DNA of 32,639 bases from Pseudomonadota bacterium (GCA_015222495.1 JADFVK010000174.1:1-32639), one strand, 5' to 3'. Counted from the first letter of the stretch, positions 1 through 10,174 are shown. A program made the numbers and translations. Notes: generated by a model not told the origin, from the sequence alone.

Positions 1-345
1 GAAGCCTTAAGCTGGATAGGCAGTTATCTGAAATATGCCCGTGCTGATTTATTAAACTTATCAGTATCTGATAAATTATTTGTCACACGTCGAGGCGGTG
101 GAATGACCAGACAAACTTTCTGGTATGTAGTGAAACGCTATGCCCGACAGGCCAGTATTTCCCTCACTCTATCACCACATGTTTTACGCCATGCTTTTGC
201 TACCCATCTATTAAACCATGGTGCAGATCTAAGAGTTGTACAAATGCTATTAGGACATAGTGATTTATCGACCACGCAAATTTATACTCATGTCGCCAAA
301 GAACGCTTAAAAGAATTACATTCACAGCACCATCCCAGAGGTTAG
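1..345 (+). CDS. xerD: Tyrosine recombinase XerD, C-terminal part (5' end outside window)
   Basis: Frame 1 is open from base 1; [42 protein letters not shown] contains the HxxR/LGH/Y catalytic motifs and the XerD-type ending HQHHPR; dsbC lies nearby as in the common xerD-dsbC neighbourhood. Confidence 0.93.
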   Translation, partial: EALSWIGSYLKYARADLLNLSVSDKLFVTRRGGGMTRQTFWYVVKRYARQASISLTLSPHVLRHAFATHLLNHGADLRVVQMLLGHSDLSTTQIYTHVAKERLKELHSQHHPRG

Positions 346-452
346 ATGATTGACAAATATAATTAGTTAATTAAAATGGAAAGTCGTTGTTTTTAATTAA
401 ATTATCCCTATATTATTAATAGACTATTCTTGTTTAGCCCTAGGAATTAAAA

Positions 453-935
453 ATGCCATCATTTGATATTGTCTCAGAAGTGGATTTACATGAACTCAGT
501 AATGCCGTAGACAATGCTAATCGTGCAATTAAACAACGCTATGACTTTAAAGGCACTGATACCAGTGTGAAGCAAAATAAAGAAGAAGTGATTCTTAGTA
601 GTGAAAGTGAGTTTCAGGTACAACAAGTTTTAGATATTATGCATAAAGAATTAGTACGTCGTAAAGTAGATATAAAAAGCCTTGAAGAAGGGGATTTAAA
701 ACCTCTGGGTAAACAAGTTCAACAAAAACTATTGATCAAACAAGGGGTTGATAAGGATACCAGTCGTAAAATTGTAAAATTAATTAAAGATAAAAAATTA
801 AAAGTACAGTCATCTATTCAAGGTGAGCAAGTACGTGTCACAGGGAAAAAGCGTGATGATTTACAGGCAGTAATGGCTATGTTGAGAGAGCTTGATTTGC
901 CAGTCGCCTTACAATATACAAACTTTAGAGATTAA
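453..935 (+). CDS. yajQ: YajQ family (DUF520) nucleotide-binding protein
   Basis: MPSFDIVSEVDLHELSNAVDNANRAIKQRYDFKGT N-terminus is characteristic. Confidence 0.95.
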   Translation: MPSFDIVSEVDLHELSNAVDNANRAIKQRYDFKGTDTSVKQNKEEVILSSESEFQVQQVLDIMHKELVRRKVDIKSLEEGDLKPLGKQVQQKLLIKQGVDKDTSRKIVKLIKDKKLKVQSSIQGEQVRVTGKKRDDLQAVMAMLRELDLPVALQYTNFRD

Positions 936-940
936 ACACT

Positions 941-1045
941 TAATTAAGAGCCCTCAGCCAACATAACAAGGCCACCATAAATTGTAGTAACATTAAATTT
1001 CTATAATTTATGGTGGTAAAACTTTTGTTATTCAAGAGCTAATTA
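941..1045 (+). repeat. Structured intergenic repeat, copy A
   Basis: TTAAGAGCCCTCAGCCAA motif; perfect 12-bp stem CCACCATAAATT (972-983)/AATTTATGGTGG (1005-1016), GTAG/CTAT extension, loop TAACATTAAATTT; outer ATAACAA/TTGTTAT and TAATTA/TAATTA pairing; shares motif and loop with copies B, C and D. Confidence 0.75.
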
Positions 1046-1077
1046 TAACCATAATAACCATAATAAATAGGATAAAT

Positions 1078-1806
1078 ATGTTTAAATTAATACCAGCAAT
1101 TGCAGCAGTTTTAACAGCAGGTAGTTTGATAATCACTAGTACTGCTTTAGCAAAATCAACACCAGAATTAGATGCGGCTCTGACAAACCTAATGCCGGGT
1201 ACTCAGCCAAGCAGTATTGATGAAACAGCAGTACCGGGTTTATATGAAGTCAGTTATGGTTCAACTGTTTTATATTTCAATAAAGATGCTTCTATCATGT
1301 TTCGTGGTGATTTAATTGATGTGAGTAGTCGCGAAAACTTAACGGAAAAGAAACGCGGTGAAGCTAGATCAGCTTTGTTAAAGTCTATGGATGAAAGCAA
1401 AATGATTGCCTATCCTGCTAAAAATGAAAAAGCAAAAGTAACCGTTTTTACGGATATTGACTGCCCTTATTGTGTGAAATTGCATCGTGAAATGGCAGAT
1501 TATAATGAAGCTGGAATTACTATTCAATATATGGCTTACCCTAGAGCTGGTATTGGTTCAGATTCATATAAAAAATCAGTGAATGTGTGGTGTTCGGATA
1601 ATCCACAAAAAGCCATGGGTGATGCTAAGGAAAAAAAGAGTATTGCTGATAAAACTTGTGATAATCCTGTTGCACAACAATTTCAGTTAGGTCAGGCATT
1701 GGGTGTGAATGGTACACCATCGATGTTTCTGGAAGATGGTACGAGCTTACCAGGCTATGTTCCTGCGCAACGTCTTTCAGGTCTTATCCAACAAAGTAAA
1801 AACTAA
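1078..1806 (+). CDS. dsbC: Thiol:disulfide interchange protein DsbC
   Basis: Signal peptide, DsbC N-terminal dimerisation region, thioredoxin motif FTDIDCPYCVKLH, and cis-Pro GVNGTPSMF. Confidence 0.93.
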   Translation: MFKLIPAIAAVLTAGSLIITSTALAKSTPELDAALTNLMPGTQPSSIDETAVPGLYEVSYGSTVLYFNKDASIMFRGDLIDVSSRENLTEKKRGEARSALLKSMDESKMIAYPAKNEKAKVTVFTDIDCPYCVKLHREMADYNEAGITIQYMAYPRAGIGSDSYKKSVNVWCSDNPQKAMGDAKEKKSIADKTCDNPVAQQFQLGQALGVNGTPSMFLEDGTSLPGYVPAQRLSGLIQQSKN

Positions 1807-1929
1807 TATTTGCTACATATTAATATCTAAATGAGTAACAGACTTTTAAATAATGCCAGTAAAACAATCCATCATTCCAGGTAACTGACTGATCAGTTTT
1901 ATTGCTTAATATTTAAAAAGGAATTTTTT

Positions 1930-2319
1930 ATGCGAATTCTTCACACCATGATCCGAGTTGCTCATTTACAGCGTTCAATCGAATTTTATACAAATATTTT
2001 AGAAATGACTCTATTACGTCAAAAAGAATATCCTGAGGGACGTTTTACTTTGGCATTTCTAGGCTATGGTGATGAAAGCACTAATACCGTGATTGAGTTG
2101 ACACACAATTGGGATACTGATCATTATGAGCAGGGAACAGGTTTTGGTCATCTTGCCATTGAAGTGGATGATGTTTATCGAGCAACTGAACAAATTAGAA
2201 GTCAGGGTGGTGAAATAACACGTGATGCAGGTCCAATGAATGCAGGCAATACCATCATTGCTTTTGTAAAAGATCCTGATGGTTATGAAATTGAACTCAT
2301 TGGTGTTAAGAAAACATAA
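1930..2319 (+). CDS. gloA: Lactoylglutathione lyase (glyoxalase I)
   Basis: MRILHTMIRVAHLQRSIEFYTNILEMTLLRQKEYPEGRFTLAFLGYG...GYEIELI is typical of GloA. Confidence 0.93.
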   Translation: MRILHTMIRVAHLQRSIEFYTNILEMTLLRQKEYPEGRFTLAFLGYGDESTNTVIELTHNWDTDHYEQGTGFGHLAIEVDDVYRATEQIRSQGGEITRDAGPMNAGNTIIAFVKDPDGYEIELIGVKKT

Positions 2320-2340
2320 ACAAAAAGAATGTCTGCAGCT

Positions 2341-2595
2341 TTATAAGTGTCCGATTTTTACTAAAATCAGGCTTTCCTCTTCGACTCGAGGATAATGTTG
2401 ACTCATATGTGTATGTGGCTGGAAAAGCTCATTTTTCGGCCAAAATACTAATGCAGTGCTTTTAGTTTCAAATTCATGCAGTGATACAACCCTTAAACCA
2501 CCTATGCCATCTCTCCATTGCTGTTGTTCTGGCCGGATACAAACTTTTTTTGAAATATCCATATTTAGAGTAAATTTATATGATAAATGATACAT
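2341..2595 (-). pseudogene. Truncated ChrR-like cupin domain fragment
   Basis: WRDGIGGLRVVSLHEFETKSTALVFWPKNELFQPHTH resembles the first half of a ChrR-type cupin; the second half of the barrel is missing. Confidence 0.45.
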
Positions 2596-3149
2596 TAGCT
2601 GAATTTTATATGATGTCGGGTAAGTTTAGTGATCATAATGACTTTAAAAATAAGTTGAGCGATGCTCTTTCTCAGGGTAATAAAATTGTTCAACTTAAAA
2701 ATAAAGGTGTTATAGACTCTGATGAATATTTAGAATTAGCCAATATTGCAAACTCAGTTTGTCTGCAGTTTAATGCGATTTTATTATTGGCAACTTCTGT
2801 TGATATTTTTCAACAAACTAATGCCAATGGTTTGCATTTAAATAGTTATGCCTTATCTGAACACCTGGAACGACCTGTTGCTACAAATAAATTATTATCT
2901 ATTTCATGCCATACACTTGAAGAAATGAAACTGGCGGAAAAGTTTTCTGCTGATATCATCTTACTTTCGCCAGTTAAGGCAACTTCTAGTCATCCTGAGT
3001 TAGAAGGTATTGGCTGGCAACAATTTAGTCAAATGATCAAGCAAGTGAGTTGCCCTGTTTATGCCCTGGGTGGGATGCAGGTGACTGATTTAAATGATGC
3101 TAAACAAGTTGGTGCACAAGGTGTGGCAGTGTCATCATTATGGAAATAA
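2580..3149 (+). CDS. Thiamine-phosphate synthase/TenI-like family protein
   Basis: KIVQLKNKG..., LLSPVKATSSHPELEGIGWQQFSQM and VYALGGMQVTDLNDAKQVGAQGVAV match the TenI/ThiE TIM-barrel; resembles the C-terminal TenI domain of MutT-TenI fusions. Confidence 0.75.
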   Translation: MINDTLAEFYMMSGKFSDHNDFKNKLSDALSQGNKIVQLKNKGVIDSDEYLELANIANSVCLQFNAILLLATSVDIFQQTNANGLHLNSYALSEHLERPVATNKLLSISCHTLEEMKLAEKFSADIILLSPVKATSSHPELEGIGWQQFSQMIKQVSCPVYALGGMQVTDLNDAKQVGAQGVAVSSLWK

Positions 3150-3185
3150 TACCCTGTAACTTTTATAGTAATAATATTTTTACTG

Positions 3186-4358
3186 ATGTGTACTATTATG
3201 TTTAGGCAAATTCATTTTTATTTATTGATATTTTTTTTACTGATTTCCATTTCATTCTCCAGCCATGCGGATGTTGTTAAACCGGCCTTAGTTGAAATCA
3301 GTGTTAATACGAATGGTAGTTTTAGTATTGAAGTTCGTGCTAGTATTGAAGCACTATTAACAGGTATTAATAGCCGCTATAAGAATACCAAGGATGCACC
3401 CAATGCCCAGGCTTATGATGAATTAAGAGCCTTACCTAAGGAACAACTATTAGCTTCTTTTCAGAAATTTGAAAATCAGTTTTATCAGCAGATAAAGTTG
3501 TCATTTGACCAACAGCCCACAGCATTTAAAATTACTGCGGTAAAAATCCCAGAACCCGGTTATGTAAAAGTCCCAAGAATTAGTGTGATTAGCCTGACAG
3601 GTGAAGCACCTATAACAGCTAAATCACTAAGTTGGTATTATCCCATGAGTTTTGGCGATAATGCCGTCAGAGTCAGGCAAATTGATGAGACTAATGAAAA
3701 ATGGCATTGGTCTGCCTGGCAATGGCTGAGAGAGGATAAGACGAGTCAGCCTTTCTCTCTCACTGAAGTTTTTACTCAGCAAAGTCTATCAGAAATTATA
3801 TCCACCTATCTGGTTTCAGGCTTTGAACATATTCTGCCCAAGGGACTGGATCATATTTTATTTATTCTGGGTATTTTCCTGCTTAGTATTCATTTGCGCC
3901 CATTATTATGGCAAGTGACGATGTTCACCATTGCTCATACGATTACACTTGGTCTTTCCATGAATGGGGTGATCAATTTACCGGCTAATATTGTTGAACC
4001 ACTGATTGCCTTATCGATAGCTTTTATTGCTATAGAAAATATCCTATCGCCAAAATTACATAAGAGTCGTTTGTTCATAGTTTTTGGTTTTGGTTTATTA
4101 CATGGATTAGGCTTCGCCAGTGTTTTGACTGATTTTGGTATGCCGGAAAATGATTTTGCCACGGCTTTAATCAGCTTTAATATTGGTGTGGAGATTGCTC
4201 AATTGGCTATTATATTAATAGCCTACTTGTTTTTAGGCTATGGATTGCGTCGTCATTTAGCAGATGATCAGCAGTATCGAAAAGTTGTGGTTATTCCAGG
4301 ATCTTTAATTATTGCATTGATAGGTCTTTACTGGACTTATGATCGTATTATTTTTTAA
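3186..4358 (+). CDS. HupE/UreJ-2 family membrane protein
   Basis: Signal peptide; C-terminal multi-TM with GLDHILFILGIFLL...FTIAHTITLGLS...PLIALSIAFIAIENI, characteristic of HupE/UreJ_2; start may be ATG 3201. Confidence 0.82.
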   Translation: MCTIMFRQIHFYLLIFFLLISISFSSHADVVKPALVEISVNTNGSFSIEVRASIEALLTGINSRYKNTKDAPNAQAYDELRALPKEQLLASFQKFENQFYQQIKLSFDQQPTAFKITAVKIPEPGYVKVPRISVISLTGEAPITAKSLSWYYPMSFGDNAVRVRQIDETNEKWHWSAWQWLREDKTSQPFSLTEVFTQQSLSEIISTYLVSGFEHILPKGLDHILFILGIFLLSIHLRPLLWQVTMFTIAHTITLGLSMNGVINLPANIVEPLIALSIAFIAIENILSPKLHKSRLFIVFGFGLLHGLGFASVLTDFGMPENDFATALISFNIGVEIAQLAIILIAYLFLGYGLRRHLADDQQYRKVVVIPGSLIIALIGLYWTYDRIIF

Positions 4359-4363
4359 TGAAT

Positions 4364-5215
4364 TCATTCGCCTATGACCACCTCATCCACTCCATGATAG
4401 GTCTGTATTTGTTCAATGACCTGAGTTAATAGCGGTAACATTGCTTTAGAATAGATTAATTCACGATCAATCCCTTCCATCCAACCATATAAAGAATGAA
4501 TGAGTTGTTGTTCAGTATGGATGGTATAGTGAACATCCTGCAGAATATTTTTGTATTCGCTATGAGTGGGAGCAACTTCCAGTTTATCAAATACACTAGC
4601 CAAGGTTGTCATTACGGGTAAAACATCATCATAAAGATCAAAATCAGCGGGTGAATAGTTTTTATGAGCTGATGAGACATTATTAATCCAGACCCTAAAA
4701 CTGCATTTTTGTAAACTATGATAGAGAGAATCTTCACTAATTAATAAGAATAATAAGTTTTTTGTATTGGCTTTGAGCTTATTATCGCCATAAATCCATT
4801 CGCAGGATTTGATAAAATGATAAATACGAATATGATCTTTAAAGTCAGCAAATTGTAATTGATCCAGAATTAATACCGTTTGCTCTCCCTCACTAAATGC
4901 ACAGCTTTCACTCATAATATGATCAAAGTCAGAAACCGGCTGTTCTGCAATCCCATGTTCATCTTCACTGGGCGGGATAACCACCTTACCTTCCAAGGAA
5001 TTTTTTTGGGTGAAATCATAATAAAGCAGGTTAGGATATGCCAGTGCTCTACCCAGAGCACTGGCAAAGGCTGTTTTACGACGCCCTTTATGACCCTCAA
5101 TATTAATTGTTTTTATACCATTAAATGTACAATTTTCCAGGCAGCGCAACTGATACTCATAATCATCATTGGATTCAAATCCATGGTCGGCCATTCTTTT
5201 TTGCAATGTTGTCAT
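4364..5215 (-). CDS. Hypothetical P-loop-like ATPase
   Basis: Degenerate Walker-A-like NIEGHKGRRKTAFASALGRAL and Walker-B-like QTVLILDQLQ; no specific family recognised. Confidence 0.5.
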   Translation of the reverse strand: MTTLQKRMADHGFESNDDYEYQLRCLENCTFNGIKTINIEGHKGRRKTAFASALGRALAYPNLLYYDFTQKNSLEGKVVIPPSEDEHGIAEQPVSDFDHIMSESCAFSEGEQTVLILDQLQFADFKDHIRIYHFIKSCEWIYGDNKLKANTKNLLFLLISEDSLYHSLQKCSFRVWINNVSSAHKNYSPADFDLYDDVLPVMTTLASVFDKLEVAPTHSEYKNILQDVHYTIHTEQQLIHSLYGWMEGIDRELIYSKAMLPLLTQVIEQIQTYHGVDEVVIGE

Positions 5216-5245
5216 TTTGTTGTTCAGGAATGCTATAAAGAATAC

Positions 5246-5908
5246 TTAATGAGACAGCAGGCGGATATAACTAATCAAAGCTTCAACATCACTTTGACTA
5301 AGAATATGGCGCCATGCAGGCATAAACTTCCCCTTGCCATCTAAAATGCTTTTTTCCAGTTCATGGTTGTTAAGACTATTGGTTTCATTGGGGTTGGTAT
5401 GATCCATGGGCATGATACCCATTAACTGCGTCATAATACCATCACCATCACCTTCAACACCATGACAAACCTGACAGTATTGCTGATAGAGATTATATCC
5501 CACCTTAGGATCACCCATTAACTCATGTTTTGCACTGCCAAGAAAACGTAAATAGGCAATTAATGCTTTGACTTGTTTATCATTGAAAATATCTTTCCAT
5601 TCGGGCATGGCTTCACTAAGTATATTGTGACGATCCCGACCAGTGATAGTTTGCTTGCCATTACCAGTGATAATTTTTGTTAAAATGGTATCGCTTCTTG
5701 AGCGAACGGTTGTGGTCAGGTCGGCTGGGTTTATCTGCATAGATTTAGCCAAAGCTCCGTCACCTTTACCCTCTGTACCATGACATAATTGACAATAAGA
5801 CACATAAAGCCTTCTTCCCTCATAGGCAGGAGGGGGGTTAGCAAAAGACTGGGATGGTAAAATAATCAGACAGCTTAAATAAAGTAATATATATTTTGTT
5901 AAATGCAT
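5246..5908 (-). CDS. Diheme c-type cytochrome (two cytochrome c domains)
   Basis: Signal peptide; two CxxCH motifs (CQLCHGTEGKGDG, CQVCHGVEGDGDG) in duplicated domains. Confidence 0.9.
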   Translation of the reverse strand: MHLTKYILLYLSCLIILPSQSFANPPPAYEGRRLYVSYCQLCHGTEGKGDGALAKSMQINPADLTTTVRSRSDTILTKIITGNGKQTITGRDRHNILSEAMPEWKDIFNDKQVKALIAYLRFLGSAKHELMGDPKVGYNLYQQYCQVCHGVEGDGDGIMTQLMGIMPMDHTNPNETNSLNNHELEKSILDGKGKFMPAWRHILSQSDVEALISYIRLLSH

Positions 5909-6020
5909 GAATTCAACTTGATTGTTATTTTTATGTAATGTTTTAGTGGTTTTTATACATTATTATCCATAATAACAAATAAAGTCTATAAATTTCTAAC
6001 CTGAAAGTGATTTAAAACAA

Positions 6021-6120
6021 TTAAGAGCCTTCAGCCAAACTTGAATTTAGCCAGCATCATTTGTAGTAACATAACAACTACACAATGATGGTGGAAAAAT
6101 TTAAGTTACTTAGAAGGCTT
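6021..6120 (+). repeat. Structured intergenic repeat, copy B
   Basis: TTAAGAGCCTTCAGCCAA motif; nested helices AGCCTTC (6026-6032)/GAAGGCT (6113-6119), AACTTGAATTT (6038-6048)/AAATTTAAGTT (6097-6107), CCAGCATCATT (6051-6061)/AATGATGGTGG (6084-6094), GTAG/CTAC; loop TAACATAACAA. Confidence 0.75.
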
Positions 6121-6193
6121 TATTTACGGGAAAGAATGTTGTTAAATAGCCTCATCAAAATCATTTAGTTAAATTCGAGATAGAAGCTGCCTT

Positions 6194-8449
6194 ATGTCTG
6201 AGACATTTTTTCAGGAAGATGGGGTTGAATCCCTTCCAATAAAGACCTTTACCGAACAAGCCTACCTGGATTATTCCATGTACGTTATTCTTGATCGTGC
6301 TTTACCGCACATTGCGGATGGTTTAAAGCCGGTACAAAGGCGAATTATTTATGCCATGTCTGAACTGGGCTTAAAATCTACAGCCAAACATAAAAAATCA
6401 GCTCGAACTGTGGGTGATGTATTAGGTAAATACCATCCTCATGGAGATACTGCCTGTTATGAAGCTATGGTATTAATGGCACAGCCTTTTACCTATCGTT
6501 ATCCTCTGGTGGATGGCCAGGGTAACTGGGGTTCTATGGATGATCCTAAGTCCTTTGCCGCCATGCGTTATACAGAATCTAAACTCTCTCTTTTTTCAGA
6601 AGTTTTATTAGATGAGCTAGGACAGGGGACAGTAGACTGGGAACCTAATTTTGATGGTACGCTGGATGAGCCCAGATTATTGCCGGCACAGGTTCCACAT
6701 ATTTTACTTAATGGTACTACAGGGATTGCTGTGGGTATGGCGACTGACATTCCTGCGCATAATCTCAACGAAATTGTAGCAGCCTGTATTTTATTATTAG
6801 ATACACCTACTACAACACTGGATGAAATCTGTACAGTGGTTAAGGGGCCTGATTATCCAACTGATGCAGAGATTATTACGTCTAAAGATGATATTTTTAA
6901 AATGTATCAAACAGGACATGGCTCTATTCGTATGCGTGCCTGTTTTGAGAAAGAAGCCAATGATATTATTATCACTGCCTTACCCCATCAAACATCCGGA
7001 GGTAAAGTTTTAGAACAAATAGCTGCCCAGATGCAGGCCAAAAAATTGCCCATGGTTTCTGATCTAAGAGATGAGTCTGATCATGAGAATCCAACACGTC
7101 TAATTATTACTCCTCGTTCCAATCGAATAGATCTTGAGCAGTTAATGCAGCACCTTTTTGCTACCACTGATCTGGAAAAAACCTATCGGGTAAATATGAA
7201 TATGATTGGCCTGGATGGAAGGCCACAGGTTAAAAATCTTAAAAACATTTTAACAGAATGGATTCTCTATCGTTTCGAAACGGTGCGCAGGCGTTTGCAA
7301 TTTCGTCTGGATAAAGTCAATGAGCGTTTGCATTTACTTGATGGTTTTATGATTGCTTTTTTAAATATTGATGAAGTGATTCATATTATTCGCACAGAGG
7401 AAAAACCTAAGCCTGTATTAATGGCCAGATTTAAATTGTCTGATATTCAGGCAGAAGCCATACTTAACTTGAAATTACGTCATCTTGCCAAGCTGGAAGA
7501 AATGAGAATTCAAGAAGAGCAATTGGAGCTGCAAACAGAACGTGACTGGCTGCAAACAACATTGGGTTCACGTCAACGTATGAAAACTTTGATTAAAAAA
7601 GAGTTAAAAGAGGCAGTCAAAAAACATGGTGATGAACGTCGTTCTCCTATAGTGAGCCGTGATGCTGCCAAAGCCATGGAAGAAACAGATTTAGTTGGGG
7701 CGGATCCTATTACAGTGGTACTTTCAGAAAAAGGCTGGATCCGTGCTGCTAAAGGACATGATGTAGATGCCTCATCACTCAACTATAAAGCAGGGGATGG
7801 CTTTAGAGCCAGTACGCAGGGCAAAACCAATCAAATAGTGGCTATTTTAGATAGTAGTGGTCGTAGTTATTCTCTATCAGGACACACTTTACCATCAGCA
7901 CGGGGCCAGGGAGAACCATTAACTGGTCGTTTGACTCCTACTGGAAATGTCGAATTTATTTCTGTTCTTATGAATACTAATGAAGCTCAGCTTTACCTAT
8001 TTAGTACCGATGCGGGTTATGGTTTTGTCGGTAAACTCAGTGATATGTTCAGTAAAAATAAAAAAGGTAAGGCTTTAATTAAAATTCCAGCAGGTGGAAA
8101 AGTATTAGAACCTTTAGCTGTTATAGATGTTGAAACTGATAAAGTCGTTGCTGTTAGTAATGAAGGGCGTTTATTGATTCACTCACTTTCTGATTTACCA
8201 TTATTGGCTAAGGGTAAAGGGGTAAAAATTATTTCTATTCCTTCTTCCAGAGTAGTGGATCGTGAAGAGTATATACAGGCAATTACTTTATTACCAGCTG
8301 ATGAAAAACTTACTATTGTTTCCGGCAAACGTCATTTAACTCTAAAAGGGAGTGATTTAGAGCATTATATGAATGAACGTGGTCGTCGAGGTAATAAACT
8401 TCCTAGAGGTCTGCAAAAAGTTGATTCAATCTATACCGGAGATAAGTAA
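6194..8449 (+). CDS. parC: DNA topoisomerase IV subunit A
   Basis: [38 protein letters not shown]...[30 protein letters not shown]...RYTE: GyrA/ParC catalytic region; length fits ParC. Confidence 0.96.
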   Translation: MSETFFQEDGVESLPIKTFTEQAYLDYSMYVILDRALPHIADGLKPVQRRIIYAMSELGLKSTAKHKKSARTVGDVLGKYHPHGDTACYEAMVLMAQPFTYRYPLVDGQGNWGSMDDPKSFAAMRYTESKLSLFSEVLLDELGQGTVDWEPNFDGTLDEPRLLPAQVPHILLNGTTGIAVGMATDIPAHNLNEIVAACILLLDTPTTTLDEICTVVKGPDYPTDAEIITSKDDIFKMYQTGHGSIRMRACFEKEANDIIITALPHQTSGGKVLEQIAAQMQAKKLPMVSDLRDESDHENPTRLIITPRSNRIDLEQLMQHLFATTDLEKTYRVNMNMIGLDGRPQVKNLKNILTEWILYRFETVRRRLQFRLDKVNERLHLLDGFMIAFLNIDEVIHIIRTEEKPKPVLMARFKLSDIQAEAILNLKLRHLAKLEEMRIQEEQLELQTERDWLQTTLGSRQRMKTLIKKELKEAVKKHGDERRSPIVSRDAAKAMEETDLVGADPITVVLSEKGWIRAAKGHDVDASSLNYKAGDGFRASTQGKTNQIVAILDSSGRSYSLSGHTLPSARGQGEPLTGRLTPTGNVEFISVLMNTNEAQLYLFSTDAGYGFVGKLSDMFSKNKKGKALIKIPAGGKVLEPLAVIDVETDKVVAVSNEGRLLIHSLSDLPLLAKGKGVKIISIPSSRVVDREEYIQAITLLPADEKLTIVSGKRHLTLKGSDLEHYMNERGRRGNKLPRGLQKVDSIYTGDK

Positions 8450-8469
8450 ATTAACATTAGGATTATAAT

Positions 8470-9102
8470 TTAGATACTTGCATTCTGCTTTATAATCCTT
8501 TCAACTGTTTCAACAATGGCCTGGGTTTGCGGATCAATTTCTATATTGATCCTATCGCCAATTTCTCTTGTATCAATATTGGTGCGTTCCAGTGTTTCCG
8601 GTATAAGATTAACATTAAATAAGCAGGTCTGATTGTCAGAATCTTTTTTTACATCACCTATGGTCAAACTGATGCCATCAATACCAATATAGCCCTTAGT
8701 AAAAATAAACTTTTGATAATCCAATGGCAGTTCCAACCAGATTTGGCAATTATTTTCAGAGCGCATGACTTGTGATACTTGAGCGGTTACTAAAATATGT
8801 CCGGACATTTGATGACCACCAATTTCATCACCAAATTTAGCAGCACGTTCAATATTAATGCTATGACCTATTTTTAAATCACCTAGATTAGTGACCCTAA
8901 GAGTTTCCTGCATTAAATCAAATGAAACCAGATTGTTATTAATTTCTGTGACTGTCAGACAGCAACCATTATGAGCTATAGATGCACCAATTTGTAAGTT
9001 TTTTAATAATGCTGGAGTCAGTTCAATAATATGGGTTTGAAAATTTTCTTTTTTAATAATATCAACAACCAGGCCAACACCTTGTACAATTCCAGTAAAC
9101 AT
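8470..9102 (-). CDS. ribE: Riboflavin synthase alpha chain
   Basis: [12 protein letters not shown]...[16 protein letters not shown] and duplicated lumazine-binding domains. Confidence 0.94.
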   Translation of the reverse strand: MFTGIVQGVGLVVDIIKKENFQTHIIELTPALLKNLQIGASIAHNGCCLTVTEINNNLVSFDLMQETLRVTNLGDLKIGHSINIERAAKFGDEIGGHQMSGHILVTAQVSQVMRSENNCQIWLELPLDYQKFIFTKGYIGIDGISLTIGDVKKDSDNQTCLFNVNLIPETLERTNIDTREIGDRINIEIDPQTQAIVETVERIIKQNASI

Positions 9103-9987
9103 TTATTTCTTCTCTTCTTTTGCTCTAGTATTTTCTTTGGGTTCCCAACGACGAGTATTAATGGCATATTCAGAAATTTTACCCTGAAAGGGTAATAACA
9201 ACATGCCTAAAAACTGATTACATTGTTTAGGATCTTTATGATGATGAATGCCAATAATCATACCTAATTGACCATCTCTGGGATACTTTCGATAAGTACC
9301 AAATAGACGATCCCAGCAAGTTAAATTAAAGCCGAAATTACTATTAGTTTCATCATCTTCAACAGAATGGTGAACCCGATGCATATCTGGTGTGACAATA
9401 AACCAGCGAATATACTTTTCCAGAGGTTTAGGGAGTCCCACATTAGAATGATTAAACATGGCTAAAGCATTGAGAATGATTTCAAAAAGTATGACGGCAA
9501 TAATAGGAGGCCCTAATACAACAATAGTGGAAAATTTTATTAACATAGAAAGAATGATTTCAATAGGGTGAAAACGAGCCCCGGTAGTGACATCATAATC
9601 CAGATCTGCATGATGGACACGATGCAGACGCCATAATAAAGGTACTGCATGTACCATGATATGTTGTAAATAAATAATAAAATCCATAATAACAATGGAT
9701 AAAATCACTGAAAGTGCAAAGGGTAGGGAGTAATAATTTAGTAAGCCCCATCCATGTTCACTGGCAAATGCAGCGACTCCTACAGCCGCTGCTGGAAAGA
9801 GAAGGCGCAAAAGAATGGAATTAAAAAAAACTAAACCTAAATTATTTAGCCAGCGTTGCATTTTTGGTAATAATAGTACTCGTTTGGGTTTGATTATTTC
9901 CCAGGTGGCCATAATAGCGAAAATACCAAAGAAAAATAACAGACGAAGAGGTATCTCGTTTTCTAAAATAAAAGTATTAAAATCCAT
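9103..9987 (-). CDS. Sterol desaturase / fatty acid hydroxylase family protein
   Basis: Multi-TM protein with His clusters QHIMVH, HRVHHAD, MHRVHHS. Confidence 0.88.
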   Translation of the reverse strand: MDFNTFILENEIPLRLLFFFGIFAIMATWEIIKPKRVLLLPKMQRWLNNLGLVFFNSILLRLLFPAAAVGVAAFASEHGWGLLNYYSLPFALSVILSIVIMDFIIYLQHIMVHAVPLLWRLHRVHHADLDYDVTTGARFHPIEIILSMLIKFSTIVVLGPPIIAVILFEIILNALAMFNHSNVGLPKPLEKYIRWFIVTPDMHRVHHSVEDDETNSNFGFNLTCWDRLFGTYRKYPRDGQLGMIIGIHHHKDPKQCNQFLGMLLLPFQGKISEYAINTRRWEPKENTRAKEEKK

Positions 9988-10037
9988 AAATAGTCATTCT
10001 CATTAATCGTTTGGAAATGGTGTATAAAACGCACTTC

Positions 10038-10140
10038 GGTATGCAGGTTATAGTTCAGGAGGACGCTCAAGCACATCCATGTGTCGCTCAGCCTCGCCAT
10101 CCATGGCTCGAAAAGCCTCCTGAATTATAACCTGCATACC
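10038..10140. repeat. Hyper-palindromic element 1 (25-bp outer arms)
   Basis: GGTATGCAGGTTATAGTTCAGGAGG (10038-10062) / CCTCCTGAATTATAACCTGCATACC (10116-10140), one mismatch; internal mini-hairpins ACATCCATGT and GCCATCCATGGC. Confidence 0.9.
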
Positions 10141-10174
10141 AAATTGCTCTTATGTCATTTCCTCTCTGGGGGCG

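Noticed and set aside
1830-1925. Possible further copy of the structured repeat between dsbC and gloA (TAAAAC...GTTTTA)
   Set aside because: Lacks both the TCAGCCAA motif and the TAACAT loop; pairing is weak.
4880-5344. 154-aa + strand ORF
   Set aside because: Antisense to the P-loop-like gene and the cytochrome 3' end; composition not protein-like.
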